Positions 1 through 8,420 of a stretch of DNA of 64,000 bases are shown in pieces. This stretch comes from WLMZ01 sp031367435. Its GTDB lineage: Bacteria > Actinomycetota > Acidimicrobiia > Acidimicrobiales > Ilumatobacteraceae. The notes below the pieces were generated by a model that was not told the origin of the DNA, did not search any database, and worked only from the letters and a program-made list of their open reading frames with translations. The translations under genes and the position numbers were made by a program. Position 1 is the stretch's first letter, and the number at the start of each line of letters is the position of its first letter. The stretch is from contig JANLPV010000166.1 in NCBI GenBank assembly GCA_031367435.1, positions 1-64,000 on the forward strand, read 5' to 3'.

Positions 1-459
1 CCGTTCGAGTTCGCGGCGTAGCACCCTCGCGAAGTGTTCGGGTGTGCACCGTGTTGCGATCACCGCGAGTCGGGCGTGTTGCCCGGCCAACAACGCCTGT
101 TGCGCAGCATCCAAACCGTTCATCGCTCGTTCAAGCACATCAACATGGGCAACAGACACATCCCCGTCAGCCAACGCCGCCTCAACCTCGGGGACCGCAC
201 CCAACACCCGGGCCCGTTTACCCGCACGCGCCGCATCACCACGCGAAACCTTCGTCGCAGCAGCGATATCAACCTCAGGTGGTGGACCGCACGGGTTGGT
301 CTCGGCGAGGTCATCTAACCGGCGTACCAAACGCCCCTGACATGCGTCGAGCCATGCGCGTACCCGACCCACCACCACCAACGAAGCGTTGACACCGTCA
401 CGATCCAACCCGTCAGGATCTAACCCATCCAACGCGATCACCAGATCAACCACACCCAC
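1..459 (-). CDS. DUF222 (13E12-type) protein, probable HNH endonuclease, 3' end outside window
   Basis: The reverse strand is open for 153 codons from a GTG at 459 to the window edge; a stop lies a few codons upstream. The readable N-terminal part fits the DUF222 fold of actinobacterial 13E12-repeat proteins: an Arg/Leu-rich helical start, then the typical VSRGDAARAGKRARVLGAVP-like segment near residues 80-100, followed by EVEAALADGDVSVAHVDVL. Full-length members are about 400-500 aa and usually end in an HNH nuclease domain, which would lie outside this window. A second GTG at 453 is possible. A strong promoter with a LexA box lies about 110 bp upstream. The family assignment is recognition of sequence character; the nuclease activity is inferred. 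Confidence 0.7.
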   Translation of the reverse strand, partial: MGVVDLVIALDGLDPDGLDRDGVNASLVVVGRVRAWLDACQGRLVRRLDDLAETNPCGPPPEVDIAAATKVSRGDAARAGKRARVLGAVPEVEAALADGDVSVAHVDVLERAMNGLDAAQQALLAGQHARLAVIATRCTPEHFARVLRRELER

Positions 460-477
460 GCCACATCACCCCCGTCC

Positions 478-510
478 ACGACAACTCAACGACAACTGAA
501 CGACAACACA
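478..510. repeat. Three 11-bp imperfect tandem repeats
   Basis: ACGACAACTCA, ACGACAACTGA and ACGACAACACA follow each other directly in the leader of the DUF222 gene. Function unknown. A short hairpin (GACGGA/TCCGTC, loop AGAAC, 525-541) lies next to it in the same leader. Confidence 0.6.
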
Positions 511-570
511 AGATTTCAGTTGAGGACGGAAGAACTCCGTCGATACCGCTCGGGGAGACGAGCACCCACC

Positions 571-599
571 ACTATAGCGAACACGCGTTCGACTGTCAA
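571..599 (-). promoter_or_regulatory. Near-consensus sigma-70-type promoter with embedded LexA/SOS box
   Basis: Read on the reverse strand, TTGACA (599-594) is separated by exactly 17 bp from TATAGT (576-571). The spacer holds TCGAACGCGTGTTCG (592-578), with the GAAC-N4-GTTC core of actinobacterial LexA boxes centred between the two elements. A repressor there would block RNA polymerase. The promoter points to the DUF222 gene and predicts a leader of about 105 nt. Mycobacterial 13E12 genes are known members of the LexA regulon, which agrees. The rest of the 460-752 gap holds only the leader repeats and no credible gene. Confidence 0.75.
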
Positions 600-752
600 G
601 CAAATTCAGAGAAACAACGCGACGCCGCGAACCAACGTCGTTCAGCGTGGCGCATCTCGAGCAATGTAGACCCCGGGTGTCACGGTGTTGGACAACCGAT
701 GCCGCACCATCCAGCAGCAAGCTGCAGAAACCCCGCGACGTAAGGTGAGCCG

Positions 753-1856
753 ATGAAGTTCGCCCTGTTCTATGAGATTCCCGTTGCCCAGCCGTGGACA
801 CCAGACAGCGAGCGACTCGCGTATCACAACACGATCGAGCAAGCAGTCGCCGCCGACAAACTCGGCTGGCACGCGTTCTGGACAGTCGAGCATCACTTCC
901 TCAGCGAGTACAGCCACTGCTCGAATCCTGAGGTGCTGTACGGCGCCATCGCTGCGCGCACGGAGAACATCCGCCTCGGTTACGGCGTGCGGCTGATGCC
1001 CGCGCCGTACAACCACCCGGTGCGTACTGCCGAATCTGTGGCCGTGCTCGACCTCATCTCCAATGGACGTGTCGACTTTGGTACTGGCCGATCGAGCACG
1101 CGGCTTGAACTGGAAGGCTTCGGCATCGACCCACACGCCACCCGTGCGATGTGGCTTGAAGCGATTGGGCACGTCGTCGGCTGTTGGACGAACGACGAAT
1201 ACGAATTCAGCGGTGAGACATGGAGCATGCCTAAACGTCGGGTGCTTCCGAAGCCACTTCAGACCCCACATCCACCGATGTTCGGCGCCACCACGAGCGA
1301 TGAAGGTCATGCGCAGATGGGGGAGTTGGGCCTTGGGCTATGCAGCTTTGCCGTCGGGGTGCCGCCCGAGGAGATCAAGCGCAAGATCGACATCTACCGC
1401 GAGGCGCAGCGTCGATGCACCCAACCGATTGGCAAGTTCATCAACTCAACTGCGGCAACGTTCACCATGATGAACGTCGCGCCCACTCGCCAAGAGGCCG
1501 AGGACGTCGCCCGCCGGAGCTTCGAGTGGTACCCCAAAGCCGGTGCGCGCATCATTGGCTCGCTCGCCGAGTGGATGGCCGAGCGCGATCAGGATCTTGG
1601 CAACTACGCGTACGCGCAGGGCATGCACGATCATGACAAGGACGGATCACTCGACCTACTGTCGCTCGACATCTTGCAGATGATGGGCGCCTGCGCGTGT
1701 GGCACGCCCGACGATGCGATTGAGATCTGCCGTCGTTACGAGGCAGCGGGAGTAGATCTGCTGTTGTGTCTCGTCAACCCGTACGACATCGCCCACGACA
1801 AAGTGATGCAGACGATTGAACTCGTTGGCAAGCACGTGATTCCACACTTCGCTTGA
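753..1856 (+). CDS. Luciferase-like (LLM class) flavin-dependent monooxygenase
   Basis: This 367-aa protein has the bacterial-luciferase TIM-barrel pattern: an N-terminal MKFALFYEIP strand, WTVEHHF near residue 48, IRLGYGVRLMP near 76, HPVRTAESVAVLDLISNGRVDFGTGR (about residues 88-115) and a C-terminal region with GTPDDAI. Such enzymes are two-component oxygenases using reduced FMN, and some relatives use F420. The HHF and DFGTGR motifs fit the FMN-type luciferase-like group better, but the cofactor cannot be decided from sequence alone. Substrate unknown. The ATG at 753 follows a weak AAGGTGAG ribosome site. It is the first gene rightwards of the DUF222 promoter and is transcribed away from it. 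Confidence 0.85.
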   Translation: MKFALFYEIPVAQPWTPDSERLAYHNTIEQAVAADKLGWHAFWTVEHHFLSEYSHCSNPEVLYGAIAARTENIRLGYGVRLMPAPYNHPVRTAESVAVLDLISNGRVDFGTGRSSTRLELEGFGIDPHATRAMWLEAIGHVVGCWTNDEYEFSGETWSMPKRRVLPKPLQTPHPPMFGATTSDEGHAQMGELGLGLCSFAVGVPPEEIKRKIDIYREAQRRCTQPIGKFINSTAATFTMMNVAPTRQEAEDVARRSFEWYPKAGARIIGSLAEWMAERDQDLGNYAYAQGMHDHDKDGSLDLLSLDILQMMGACACGTPDDAIEICRRYEAAGVDLLLCLVNPYDIAHDKVMQTIELVGKHVIPHFA

Positions 1857-1924
1857 ACCGAAGTCGGTCAGGCCCCTCGCCGACGCATGTACTGTCGTGT
1901 AACTCACAACCGCGAGGAGGTCTG

Positions 1925-2557
1925 ATGCGTGGACCAACAATGACGCTTACCACCACACTGTTGAGCATCAGCGTCCTTGTCGGCGCGTGCTCGTCGAGTT
2001 CTTCGACGTCGTCACCCGCGAGCGATGCTCCCCGAGACACCGCTGCCACGGTGGCTGCCGACACGACCGTTGCGGCCACCACCACGATCGCCGCCACGAC
2101 CACCACAGCAGCACCAACGCTGGAGCAGAAGATCCTCGCGACGATGGAGGGTGCCCAACTCGACGTCATTGGTGCAGCACCGGCACCCCTGGCGACCACA
2201 ATGTTCCTGCATCACGGCACCTGGGCGGCCGAGCTTCTCTGGGAGACCCAGGACACATGGTGTCTCCTCAAGACGTACAAACTGTCGATCACCGACGCGA
2301 CGAGTGAGACGAATTTCAGCCTTCACTACGATCTCGTCGACGCAACAACTGTCTGCAAGGACCCGCCCGGCGAAACAACGTTGGTGTACAAGGTCACTGG
2401 TTCGCACCAAGCCGACAATCGAACCGTGTACGACGGCACCTATACGGTGCCATTCCTGGTACCTGCAACGCGAACCGTCTGCAGCGCGCAATGGGATGCC
2501 GTGGATCCGTGCGGCTACAAACTCACCGGTGTCGGCCCACTCACGCCGACGGGTTAG
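1925..2557 (+). CDS. Secreted lipoprotein of unknown function
   Basis: The ATG at 1925 follows a strong GAGGAGG, and is preferred to an upstream in-frame ATG that would overlap the previous gene. The 210-aa product begins with a short hydrophobic signal and the lipobox LVGAC, so Cys near residue 21 should be lipidated. A Ser/Thr/Ala-rich linker of about 45 residues, typical of cell-surface lipoproteins, is followed by a globular domain of about 130 aa with several Cys residues. No family was recognised. It sits between the monooxygenase and the convergent dapD without evident functional link. Confidence 0.8.
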   Translation: MRGPTMTLTTTLLSISVLVGACSSSSSTSSPASDAPRDTAATVAADTTVAATTTIAATTTTAAPTLEQKILATMEGAQLDVIGAAPAPLATTMFLHHGTWAAELLWETQDTWCLLKTYKLSITDATSETNFSLHYDLVDATTVCKDPPGETTLVYKVTGSHQADNRTVYDGTYTVPFLVPATRTVCSAQWDAVDPCGYKLTGVGPLTPTG

Positions 2558-2600
2558 CGATACAAGACGCGTCGCCCACAAGGGCACCACTCAAACGTGC

Positions 2601-3521
2601 CTAGTTCTTGTGTAGGTCGCCGTTGAGACCATTCCACTTCACCGAGCGTGGGATCGCCTCCACCGCGCCAGTCTGGCTGTTGCGGCGATAGAGCAAACCG
2701 CCCGCACCGCTGAGATCGCGTGCTTTCACGACATCGCCATCGGGCAACTTCACCAACGTACCGGCCGTGACATAGAGCCCCGCCTCGACCACGCACTCGT
2801 CCCCGAGGCTGATGCCGATGCCCGCTTCTGCGCCGAGCAGACAGCGTTCGCCCACGGTCACCATGTGCGAGCCTCCGCCGGACAGTGTTCCGATGATGGA
2901 AGCGCCTCCACCGATGTCACTGCCATCGCCGATGATCACACCCGCGCTGATTCGACCTTCGATCATCGAAGTGCCGAGTGTGCCCGCGTTGAAGTTGCAG
3001 AAACCTTCGTGCATGACCGTGGTGCCCGAAGCGAGGTGGGCACCGAGCCGAACCCGGTCGGCGTCGGCGATGCGCACTCCGGATGGCACGACGTAATCGG
3101 TCATGCGCGGGAACTTGTCGACGCCGTGGATCGTGAGCATCTGCCCAGCGGCGCGCGCGCGAAGTCGAACCTGTTCGATCGTGCTGATCGCGCACGGACC
3201 GAGGTTGGTCCACGCCACGTTGGTGAGCAGTCCAAAGATGCCGTCGAGGTTGATGGTGCGCGGCTTCATCAGCCGATTCGACAGTAGATGCAAACGCAAG
3301 TACACGTCGCTCGCGTCAACAGGCGCAACGTCGGTATCGATCTGTAGCGAAACCGCGACGGACGTCACGTCGCGAAGTGGATCGCTGCGATACGTCGACG
3401 TGAGGTCGTCGGGTGCTTCGATGGGCGGGAGCGAACCAAGGTCGAGATGCGGGAACCAAGTGTCGAGTACCGAACCGTCGGCAGAGATTGTCGCAACGCC
3501 GCGACCCCATGCGAGTGTCAT
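2601..3521 (-). CDS. dapD: 2,3,4,5-tetrahydropyridine-2,6-dicarboxylate N-succinyltransferase
   Basis: DapD succinylates tetrahydrodipicolinate in the lysine/diaminopimelate pathway, using succinyl-CoA. The 306-aa sequence has a mixed N-terminal domain and then a left-handed beta-helix of hexapeptide repeats (about residues 145-245, e.g. GVRIADADRVRLGAH, GRISAGVIIGDGSDIGGGAS). Its long, actinobacterial type with the MHEGFCNFNAGTLG segment resembles the mycobacterial enzyme. The ATG at 3521 is one base after the lysS stop, so the two are probably translationally coupled. Longer readings into lysS have no support. Confidence 0.93.
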   Translation of the reverse strand: MTLAWGRGVATISADGSVLDTWFPHLDLGSLPPIEAPDDLTSTYRSDPLRDVTSVAVSLQIDTDVAPVDASDVYLRLHLLSNRLMKPRTINLDGIFGLLTNVAWTNLGPCAISTIEQVRLRARAAGQMLTIHGVDKFPRMTDYVVPSGVRIADADRVRLGAHLASGTTVMHEGFCNFNAGTLGTSMIEGRISAGVIIGDGSDIGGGASIIGTLSGGGSHMVTVGERCLLGAEAGIGISLGDECVVEAGLYVTAGTLVKLPDGDVVKARDLSGAGGLLYRRNSQTGAVEAIPRSVKWNGLNGDLHKN

Positions 3522-3522
3522 G

Positions 3523-5052
3523 TCAGAAAACCTCGGGGCGAAGAGTGGGGAACAGGATGACTTCTTTGATCGAGGTGACGCCGGCGAGCAGCATGACAAC
3601 TCGATCCATGCCGACGCCGAGACCGCCCGTAGGCGGTAGGCCGTACTCAAGCGCGCGCAGGTAATCTTCGTCGACGCCGCTCGCTTCGTCGTCGCCGGCA
3701 TCTTTCGCACGCTGCTCGTCCTCGAACCGCAGCCGCTGCTCGACGGGATCGTTCAATTCGCTATAGCCGTTAGCAAGTTCGCGTCGGCCGACGAACAACT
3801 CGAAGCGCTCGGTGAGATACGGATCATTGCGATCGGTGCGTGCCAACGGACTGATCTCAACCGGGTGGCCTGTGACGAACGTGGGACGTATCAGTTTGTG
3901 CTCGGCCGTTGCCTCGAACAGTTCTTCGATGATCTTGCCGGTGCCCCATCGCGGCGCACACGAAACACTGTGTTCGGCAGCCAACGCGCGCAGCTTCTCG
4001 ATGGGCTGCGAAGGATGCACTGCGACGCCGGTGGCTTCTTCCACGAGGTCGATCATGCGCGCCTGCCGCCACGGTTCGGCGAGGTCGACCGTCTCGCCGT
4101 CGATGGAGACAACCGTGGTTCCTATGGCATCGCGCGCAGCGTTGACGATGAGCTCTTCGGTGAGCGCAATGATGTCGGTGCAATCCGCGAATGCCTGATA
4201 CGACTCCATCATCGTGAACTCGGGGTTGTGTCTCGTGCTGATGCCTTCGTTGCGGAAGACCCGACCGATTTCGAACACACGCTCCATGCCGCCCACGATG
4301 AGCCGCTTGAGATGAAGCTCGAGCGCGATGCGCAGATAGAGCGTCATGTCGAGTGTGTTGTGATGCGTGATGAACGGCCGCGCATGTGCGCCGCCTGCTT
4401 CGAGGTGCAGCAACGGCGTCTCGACTTCGATATAGCCGTGGCCCCCAAGCGTGCGCCGAAAGCTCGTGATGACGTCGTGCCGCACCTGAAAGGCGCGCCG
4501 AGCTTCCTCGTTGACGATGAGGTCGGCGTAGCGTTGGCGATAGCGGGTGTCGGTGTCGGTGAGACCCTTCCACTTGTCGGGCAGCGGCCGCACCGCCTTC
4601 GACAACAGCTGCAACAGTTCCACACGCACGCTGAGTTCGCCCTTGCGGGTGGTCATCACGATGCCCTCGACGCCAACCCAATCGCCGAGATCGAGGTCGC
4701 CGATTGCCGCGAAGGCGTCGTCGCCGACGACGGCCTTCGATACGAAGAGTTGGATATCGGCACCGCGGTCGCGCACCGTTGCAAAGATGAGCTTGCCCTG
4801 CTCACGCTTGAGCATCATTCGCCCAGCGATGGCCACACGCACGTCGGTTTCGGTGCCCGCTTCAAGCGAACCGTGCGCGGCCCGGATCTCGCTGAGCGTG
4901 TGTGTGCGATCGAAGCGGTACGGATACGGATTGGTTCCGGCCGCACGCAGATCGTCGAGCTTGGCCAACCGCTTCGCCTTCTCGGCTTCCAAACCGCTAC
5001 CACTGAGCAGGTCGGATTCTGGTTCGAGAGGCACGTCGGCGGTTTCATTCAC
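3523..5052 (-). CDS. lysS: Lysine--tRNA ligase, class II
   Basis: Cytoplasmic enzyme charging tRNA-Lys. The 509-aa protein has the OB-fold anticodon domain (about residues 60-165) and the class II catalytic core. Motif 2 is visible as FEIGRVFRNEG followed by TRHNPEFTMME (near residues 260-285), and motif 3 as GLGVGMDRVVML near residue 478. Length is standard. The start at 5052 gives MNETADVPLEPE, a short acidic extension common in actinobacteria. It is transcribed with dapD, placing a lysine-biosynthesis gene directly behind the lysine-charging gene. A divergent peptidase gene starts 114 bp away. Confidence 0.95.
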   Translation of the reverse strand: MNETADVPLEPESDLLSGSGLEAEKAKRLAKLDDLRAAGTNPYPYRFDRTHTLSEIRAAHGSLEAGTETDVRVAIAGRMMLKREQGKLIFATVRDRGADIQLFVSKAVVGDDAFAAIGDLDLGDWVGVEGIVMTTRKGELSVRVELLQLLSKAVRPLPDKWKGLTDTDTRYRQRYADLIVNEEARRAFQVRHDVITSFRRTLGGHGYIEVETPLLHLEAGGAHARPFITHHNTLDMTLYLRIALELHLKRLIVGGMERVFEIGRVFRNEGISTRHNPEFTMMESYQAFADCTDIIALTEELIVNAARDAIGTTVVSIDGETVDLAEPWRQARMIDLVEEATGVAVHPSQPIEKLRALAAEHSVSCAPRWGTGKIIEELFEATAEHKLIRPTFVTGHPVEISPLARTDRNDPYLTERFELFVGRRELANGYSELNDPVEQRLRFEDEQRAKDAGDDEASGVDEDYLRALEYGLPPTGGLGVGMDRVVMLLAGVTSIKEVILFPTLRPEVF

Positions 5053-5153
5053 AGGGACGAAACGGTATCTGGTCAGGCTGTGTGAACGCGAGGCATTTCG
5101 GGACGCGACACCGCCACGTTTGAGCCTGCCCTACGCCGCCGACGTGTCTCTCG

Positions 5154-5159
5154 TAGGAT
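5154..5159 (+). promoter_or_regulatory. -10 box for leaderless M15 peptidase mRNA
   Basis: TAGGAT ends 7 nt before the ATG at 5167 and no ribosome site precedes that ATG. Transcription would start at or next to the A of the start codon. No clear -35 box. Confidence 0.45.
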
Positions 5160-5166
5160 CTGTCCG

Positions 5167-6522
5167 ATGAAGCGTGTCGTTGCGGGTTTGATTGGCGCGT
5201 CCACGCTGATCACTGCACTGATCACTGCCCTTACGCCCACGCAGGCGGTCGCGCCGTTCGATGTTGTCGCCGCGTCGGCTGACGTGAGCGCTGTCGCCCA
5301 GTCGGTGATGATTCCTACCGACGTCGTACGAGTCGCTCAAACAAGTGTGATGTCGCTCGATGTCTATAACCGCGCCACGTCTGCGGCTGACGCAGCGCGC
5401 GCAACCTGGTCGCCGTCACGTGGCGCGAGTGTGCCGATGGATCGCGTCACGCGCGGCGGCTCGATCGTGCAGCAGCCTGAGATCCCCGGCTTTCACTTTC
5501 CGATGAACGTGACCGTGCTGCCGACTGAGGCAGTTGCTCCACTGATGGGACGCGATGTTGCCGCGGTACTGGCACGCGCAGAGATCGTGATGGGTGCAAC
5601 CACGGCTCGCCTACGCGACGCGCGCGTGGGCGACGCGGTTGATCTCCTGGCCGATTCTGGCGCGACGATCACTTTCTCGGTCGGCATGATCGCGCCCGAC
5701 GCCACCATCGGCGGAACCGAGTTGTTGTTGTCCCCTGCCCAAGGCGATCAAATCGGCGTCACCGATGTCACCAGCATTTTGATCTGGGGCTTTCCAGCCC
5801 GAGACAGCATCGACACCGCGCTGACGAATGCTGGTCTGGACTCGCGCACCGACACACGCATTCGCCGGAGCTGGGACGCGTTCGACCCAGACTTCAATCT
5901 GAGTATGGCCGACACCAAACGCTTGCTCGGCGAGTTCGCCTACAGAGTGCGCGCCAACGGAATCGACGCCGACGTGACCCCGACGTGGCTCAACGCATCG
6001 ATGGCACCGGTGAAGGAGATGTATCCCACGGGCATCAACGCGCGATGCAACAATGCAATACGCGCCGACTTGCAAGCTGCGCTGGCGCAGGTCGTGAGCT
6101 CGGGCCTCGGCGGTCAGATCGACGTCGCCAACGCGAACCGCTACGGGGGATGCTTCTATCCCCGCTTCAATCGGGTCACGGGTAACCTTGGCTTCTTATC
6201 GCGGCATTCGTGGGGCGCGCCACTCGACACCAACACCACGACAAACGCTCAGGGTGCCGTGCCGCAGATGAACTGTGACGTCGTACGTATCTTCCGCAAA
6301 CACAACTTTGCGTGGGGCGGCAACTTCCTCACCGCTGACGGCATGCATTTCGAATGGGTCGGCGAACCGCGTGATCAGTATCAGTATCCATCGAGGTACT
6401 GCCCGAACCTGCCGCCGCCGCTCGGCATCAACTCCGCCTCCACTGATGCAAACCCGGTGAGCACGCCACGAACGACTCGCGCCACGTTGTTGCAGGACGA
6501 CGGTTGGGGCACCGGCGAGTAG
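5167..6522 (+). CDS. Secreted D,D-carboxypeptidase-like protein (peptidase M15 family)
   Basis: The 451-aa protein starts with a Sec signal peptide (MKRVVAGLIGASTLITALI, cleavage after an Ala-rich stretch near 28). A central region of unknown fold is followed by an M15/VanY-type zinc peptidase domain in the last 150 residues. The zinc-site motifs SRHSWGAPLDTN and DGMHFEWVG are seen, giving the His, Asp and His ligands and the catalytic Glu. The family cuts D-Ala-D-Ala or related peptidoglycan crosslinks outside the cell. The long N-terminal half is larger than in minimal M15 enzymes. Substrate is inferred. Confidence 0.85.
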   Translation: MKRVVAGLIGASTLITALITALTPTQAVAPFDVVAASADVSAVAQSVMIPTDVVRVAQTSVMSLDVYNRATSAADAARATWSPSRGASVPMDRVTRGGSIVQQPEIPGFHFPMNVTVLPTEAVAPLMGRDVAAVLARAEIVMGATTARLRDARVGDAVDLLADSGATITFSVGMIAPDATIGGTELLLSPAQGDQIGVTDVTSILIWGFPARDSIDTALTNAGLDSRTDTRIRRSWDAFDPDFNLSMADTKRLLGEFAYRVRANGIDADVTPTWLNASMAPVKEMYPTGINARCNNAIRADLQAALAQVVSSGLGGQIDVANANRYGGCFYPRFNRVTGNLGFLSRHSWGAPLDTNTTTNAQGAVPQMNCDVVRIFRKHNFAWGGNFLTADGMHFEWVGEPRDQYQYPSRYCPNLPPPLGINSASTDANPVSTPRTTRATLLQDDGWGTGE

Positions 6523-6525
6523 CCT
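6520..6525 (+). promoter_or_regulatory. -10 box overlapping upstream stop codon (lpdA)
   Basis: TAGCCT is 8 nt before the GTG at 6534; its TAG is the stop codon of the M15 gene. Suggests a leaderless lpdA transcript. Confidence 0.35.
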
Positions 6526-6533
6526 CACGAACT

Positions 6534-7892
6534 GTGTCGACTCGATTTGTGATCATTGGTGGTGGCCCAGCGGGTAATACGGCGGCCACTCACGCGGCTC
6601 GCCTTGGCGCGCAGGTCACCATGATCGAGCGCGATGTCATCGGTGGTGCGGCGCATCTGTGGGACTGCATTCCGTCGAAGACCATGATCGCCACCGGTGG
6701 CGCAATGAGCTTCACACGGCGAATCCAGGGCATGGGACTCGAGCAGCAAGAGGCCGAGGTCGATATCGCCGCGCTCGAGGGTCGAATCGAAGACATCAAG
6801 GGTCGGCTGCAGAGCAACACGATCAGGCTTCTCGAAAGCCAGGGTGTCCGACTGCTCATGGGTTCGGCTCGCTTCGTCGGGCCGCATGAGGTCGAGGTCG
6901 TGACTGCCGGAGGCGTCGAGCGAATCGAGGCCGACGCAGTATTGGTTTCCACTGGTTCTCGACCGCGCATACCCGAGTGGTGCCAGCCAGATGGTGAGCG
7001 GATTCTCACAACACGCGATTGCTATCCGCCCAAGGTGTTTCCCACGAGCATGACCGTGGTGGGCTCAGGCGTCACGGGGGTTGAGTTCGTGCATATGTTT
7101 TCCTCGTTCGGATCTGCGGTGTCGCTCGTGGTGAGCCGTCAACAGGTTCTGCCAAGCAAAGATCCCGAAGTGGCCGCCGTTCTCGAAGACGACTTTCTCC
7201 GTCGTGGCGTACGTTTGCTCAAGGGTGCCCGCGCAACGTCGATCGAACGCGTCGGCGATGAGGTGGTGGTGAGTTGTGACGATGGCCGCGTCGTGCGCAG
7301 TTCGCACGCGGTACTCGCGATCGGATCCGTCGCCAACACCGACGACCTTGGCCTCGACCTCGCCGAAGTCACAACTGATCGCGGCTATGTCACCATCAAC
7401 CGCCATTGCCAAAGCAACGTCGCCCACATCTACGCTGCGGGCGATGTCAGTGGCAAGCTGCCACTGTCGTCCGTGGCGAGCATGCAGGGTCGTAAGGTCG
7501 CCGAACATGTGATGGGGCTGCACAAAGTGGCGCATCGACACCTCGATTACGACAAGGCTGCGTCGGCCATTTTCACTGAACCCGAGATTGCTGACGTCGG
7601 TCTTGCCGAAACAGAAGCGTTCGCGGTCGGGCGAAAAATTCGCGTCACAAAGGTGCCCTTTAGCTCCAATCCGAAAGCGCTCATCAACAACGACTCGCGC
7701 GGTTTTGTGAAGATCGTCTCCGACCCGGCCACCGGCGTAGTGCTCGGCGGCTCGATCGTTGGGCGTCACGCTGCCGAACTGATCAGCGTCATCGCCCTTG
7801 CTGTGACTGCCAACCTCACCGTGAGCGACATCGTCGAGAGTCTGTTGGTTCATCCGGCGCTGTCAGAAGCCCTCGCAGAAGCCGCCGACTGA
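6534..7892 (+). CDS. lpdA: NAD(P)H-quinone dehydrogenase-like flavoprotein (LpdA type)
   Basis: The 452-aa product belongs to the pyridine nucleotide-disulfide oxidoreductase family: an N-terminal FAD dinucleotide fold (VIIGGGPAGNTAA), a second NAD(P) fold (TVVGSGVTGVEF), the FAD motif IYAAGDVSG, and a C-terminal dimerisation domain. The redox-active site reads GGAAHLWDCIPSKT, with only the second of the two cysteines of true dihydrolipoamide dehydrogenases. That is the pattern of mycobacterial LpdA (Rv3303c), an NAD(P)H-quinone reductase. The C-terminal His-x4-Glu pair is replaced by HPALSEALAE. The GTG at 6534 fits the domain start better than the ATG at 6504, which overlaps the previous gene. 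Confidence 0.85.
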   Translation: MSTRFVIIGGGPAGNTAATHAARLGAQVTMIERDVIGGAAHLWDCIPSKTMIATGGAMSFTRRIQGMGLEQQEAEVDIAALEGRIEDIKGRLQSNTIRLLESQGVRLLMGSARFVGPHEVEVVTAGGVERIEADAVLVSTGSRPRIPEWCQPDGERILTTRDCYPPKVFPTSMTVVGSGVTGVEFVHMFSSFGSAVSLVVSRQQVLPSKDPEVAAVLEDDFLRRGVRLLKGARATSIERVGDEVVVSCDDGRVVRSSHAVLAIGSVANTDDLGLDLAEVTTDRGYVTINRHCQSNVAHIYAAGDVSGKLPLSSVASMQGRKVAEHVMGLHKVAHRHLDYDKAASAIFTEPEIADVGLAETEAFAVGRKIRVTKVPFSSNPKALINNDSRGFVKIVSDPATGVVLGGSIVGRHAAELISVIALAVTANLTVSDIVESLLVHPALSEALAEAAD

Positions 7893-7903
7893 ACCGACGC
7901 TGT

Positions 7904-8401
7904 GTGAATCCCTTCGATCAAGCCGGCCACGACGCCGCTCAACGCAACCAGGAACTCGGTCTTCCTGCCGACGTCACCCTTGCACCGATTTGGCGCCGAA
8001 TGGTCGGTCAATTGGTCGATCAACTCGTCGTTCTGATTCCCATCCTGCTGATTGCGTTTGCCTGGGGTGTTCGCACGAGCAACGACTTCACATCGAAAGC
8101 ATTCGGCCTGAACGTTGCCGTCGTTACCACCGCGTTCGTGTACGAATCGACGATGATCGCCGTGTGGGGACGCACGCTCGGCAAGTTCAGCCTCCGCACC
8201 CGCGTGGTTCGTGTTGATAACGCTGGCCCGGTTCTGTGGTCGTCAGCGGCAGTACGCGCGTTGGTGCCGCTCGCAGCCGGAGTCATCCCAGGGATTGGGT
8301 TTGTGCTGAGCATCGCTGTCTACGCCACGGCGATGTTCGATCGACGTCAGCAGGGCTGGCACGACAAAGCGGCGGGCACGATCGTGGTGCTCAACCAGTA
8401 G
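7904..8401 (+). CDS. RDD family membrane protein
   Basis: A 165-aa protein with a short cytoplasmic head, APIWRRMVGQLVDQLVV (the RDD signature region, with Arg-Arg and Asp conserved), and three membrane segments (about residues 38-57, 70-88 and 117-138). The motif GRTLGKFSLRTRVV and the terminal WHDKAAGTIVV are typical of the family. The role of RDD proteins is poorly defined; some act in ion transport. The start is a GTG at 7904 (a GTG at 7902 is out of frame), 11 bp after lpdA, so they are probably co-transcribed. Confidence 0.82.
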   Translation: MNPFDQAGHDAAQRNQELGLPADVTLAPIWRRMVGQLVDQLVVLIPILLIAFAWGVRTSNDFTSKAFGLNVAVVTTAFVYESTMIAVWGRTLGKFSLRTRVVRVDNAGPVLWSSAAVRALVPLAAGVIPGIGFVLSIAVYATAMFDRRQQGWHDKAAGTIVVLNQ

Positions 8402-8420
8402 CTCCGGTTGCCCAGCGCGG

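Noticed and set aside
642..1310. 222-codon open frame on the minus strand opposite the monooxygenase
   Set aside because: Antisense shadow of a high-GC gene; no family features and the plus strand has a clear luciferase-like domain.
3865..5085. 406-codon open frame opposite lysS
   Set aside because: Antisense artefact; lysS motifs fully occupy the other strand.
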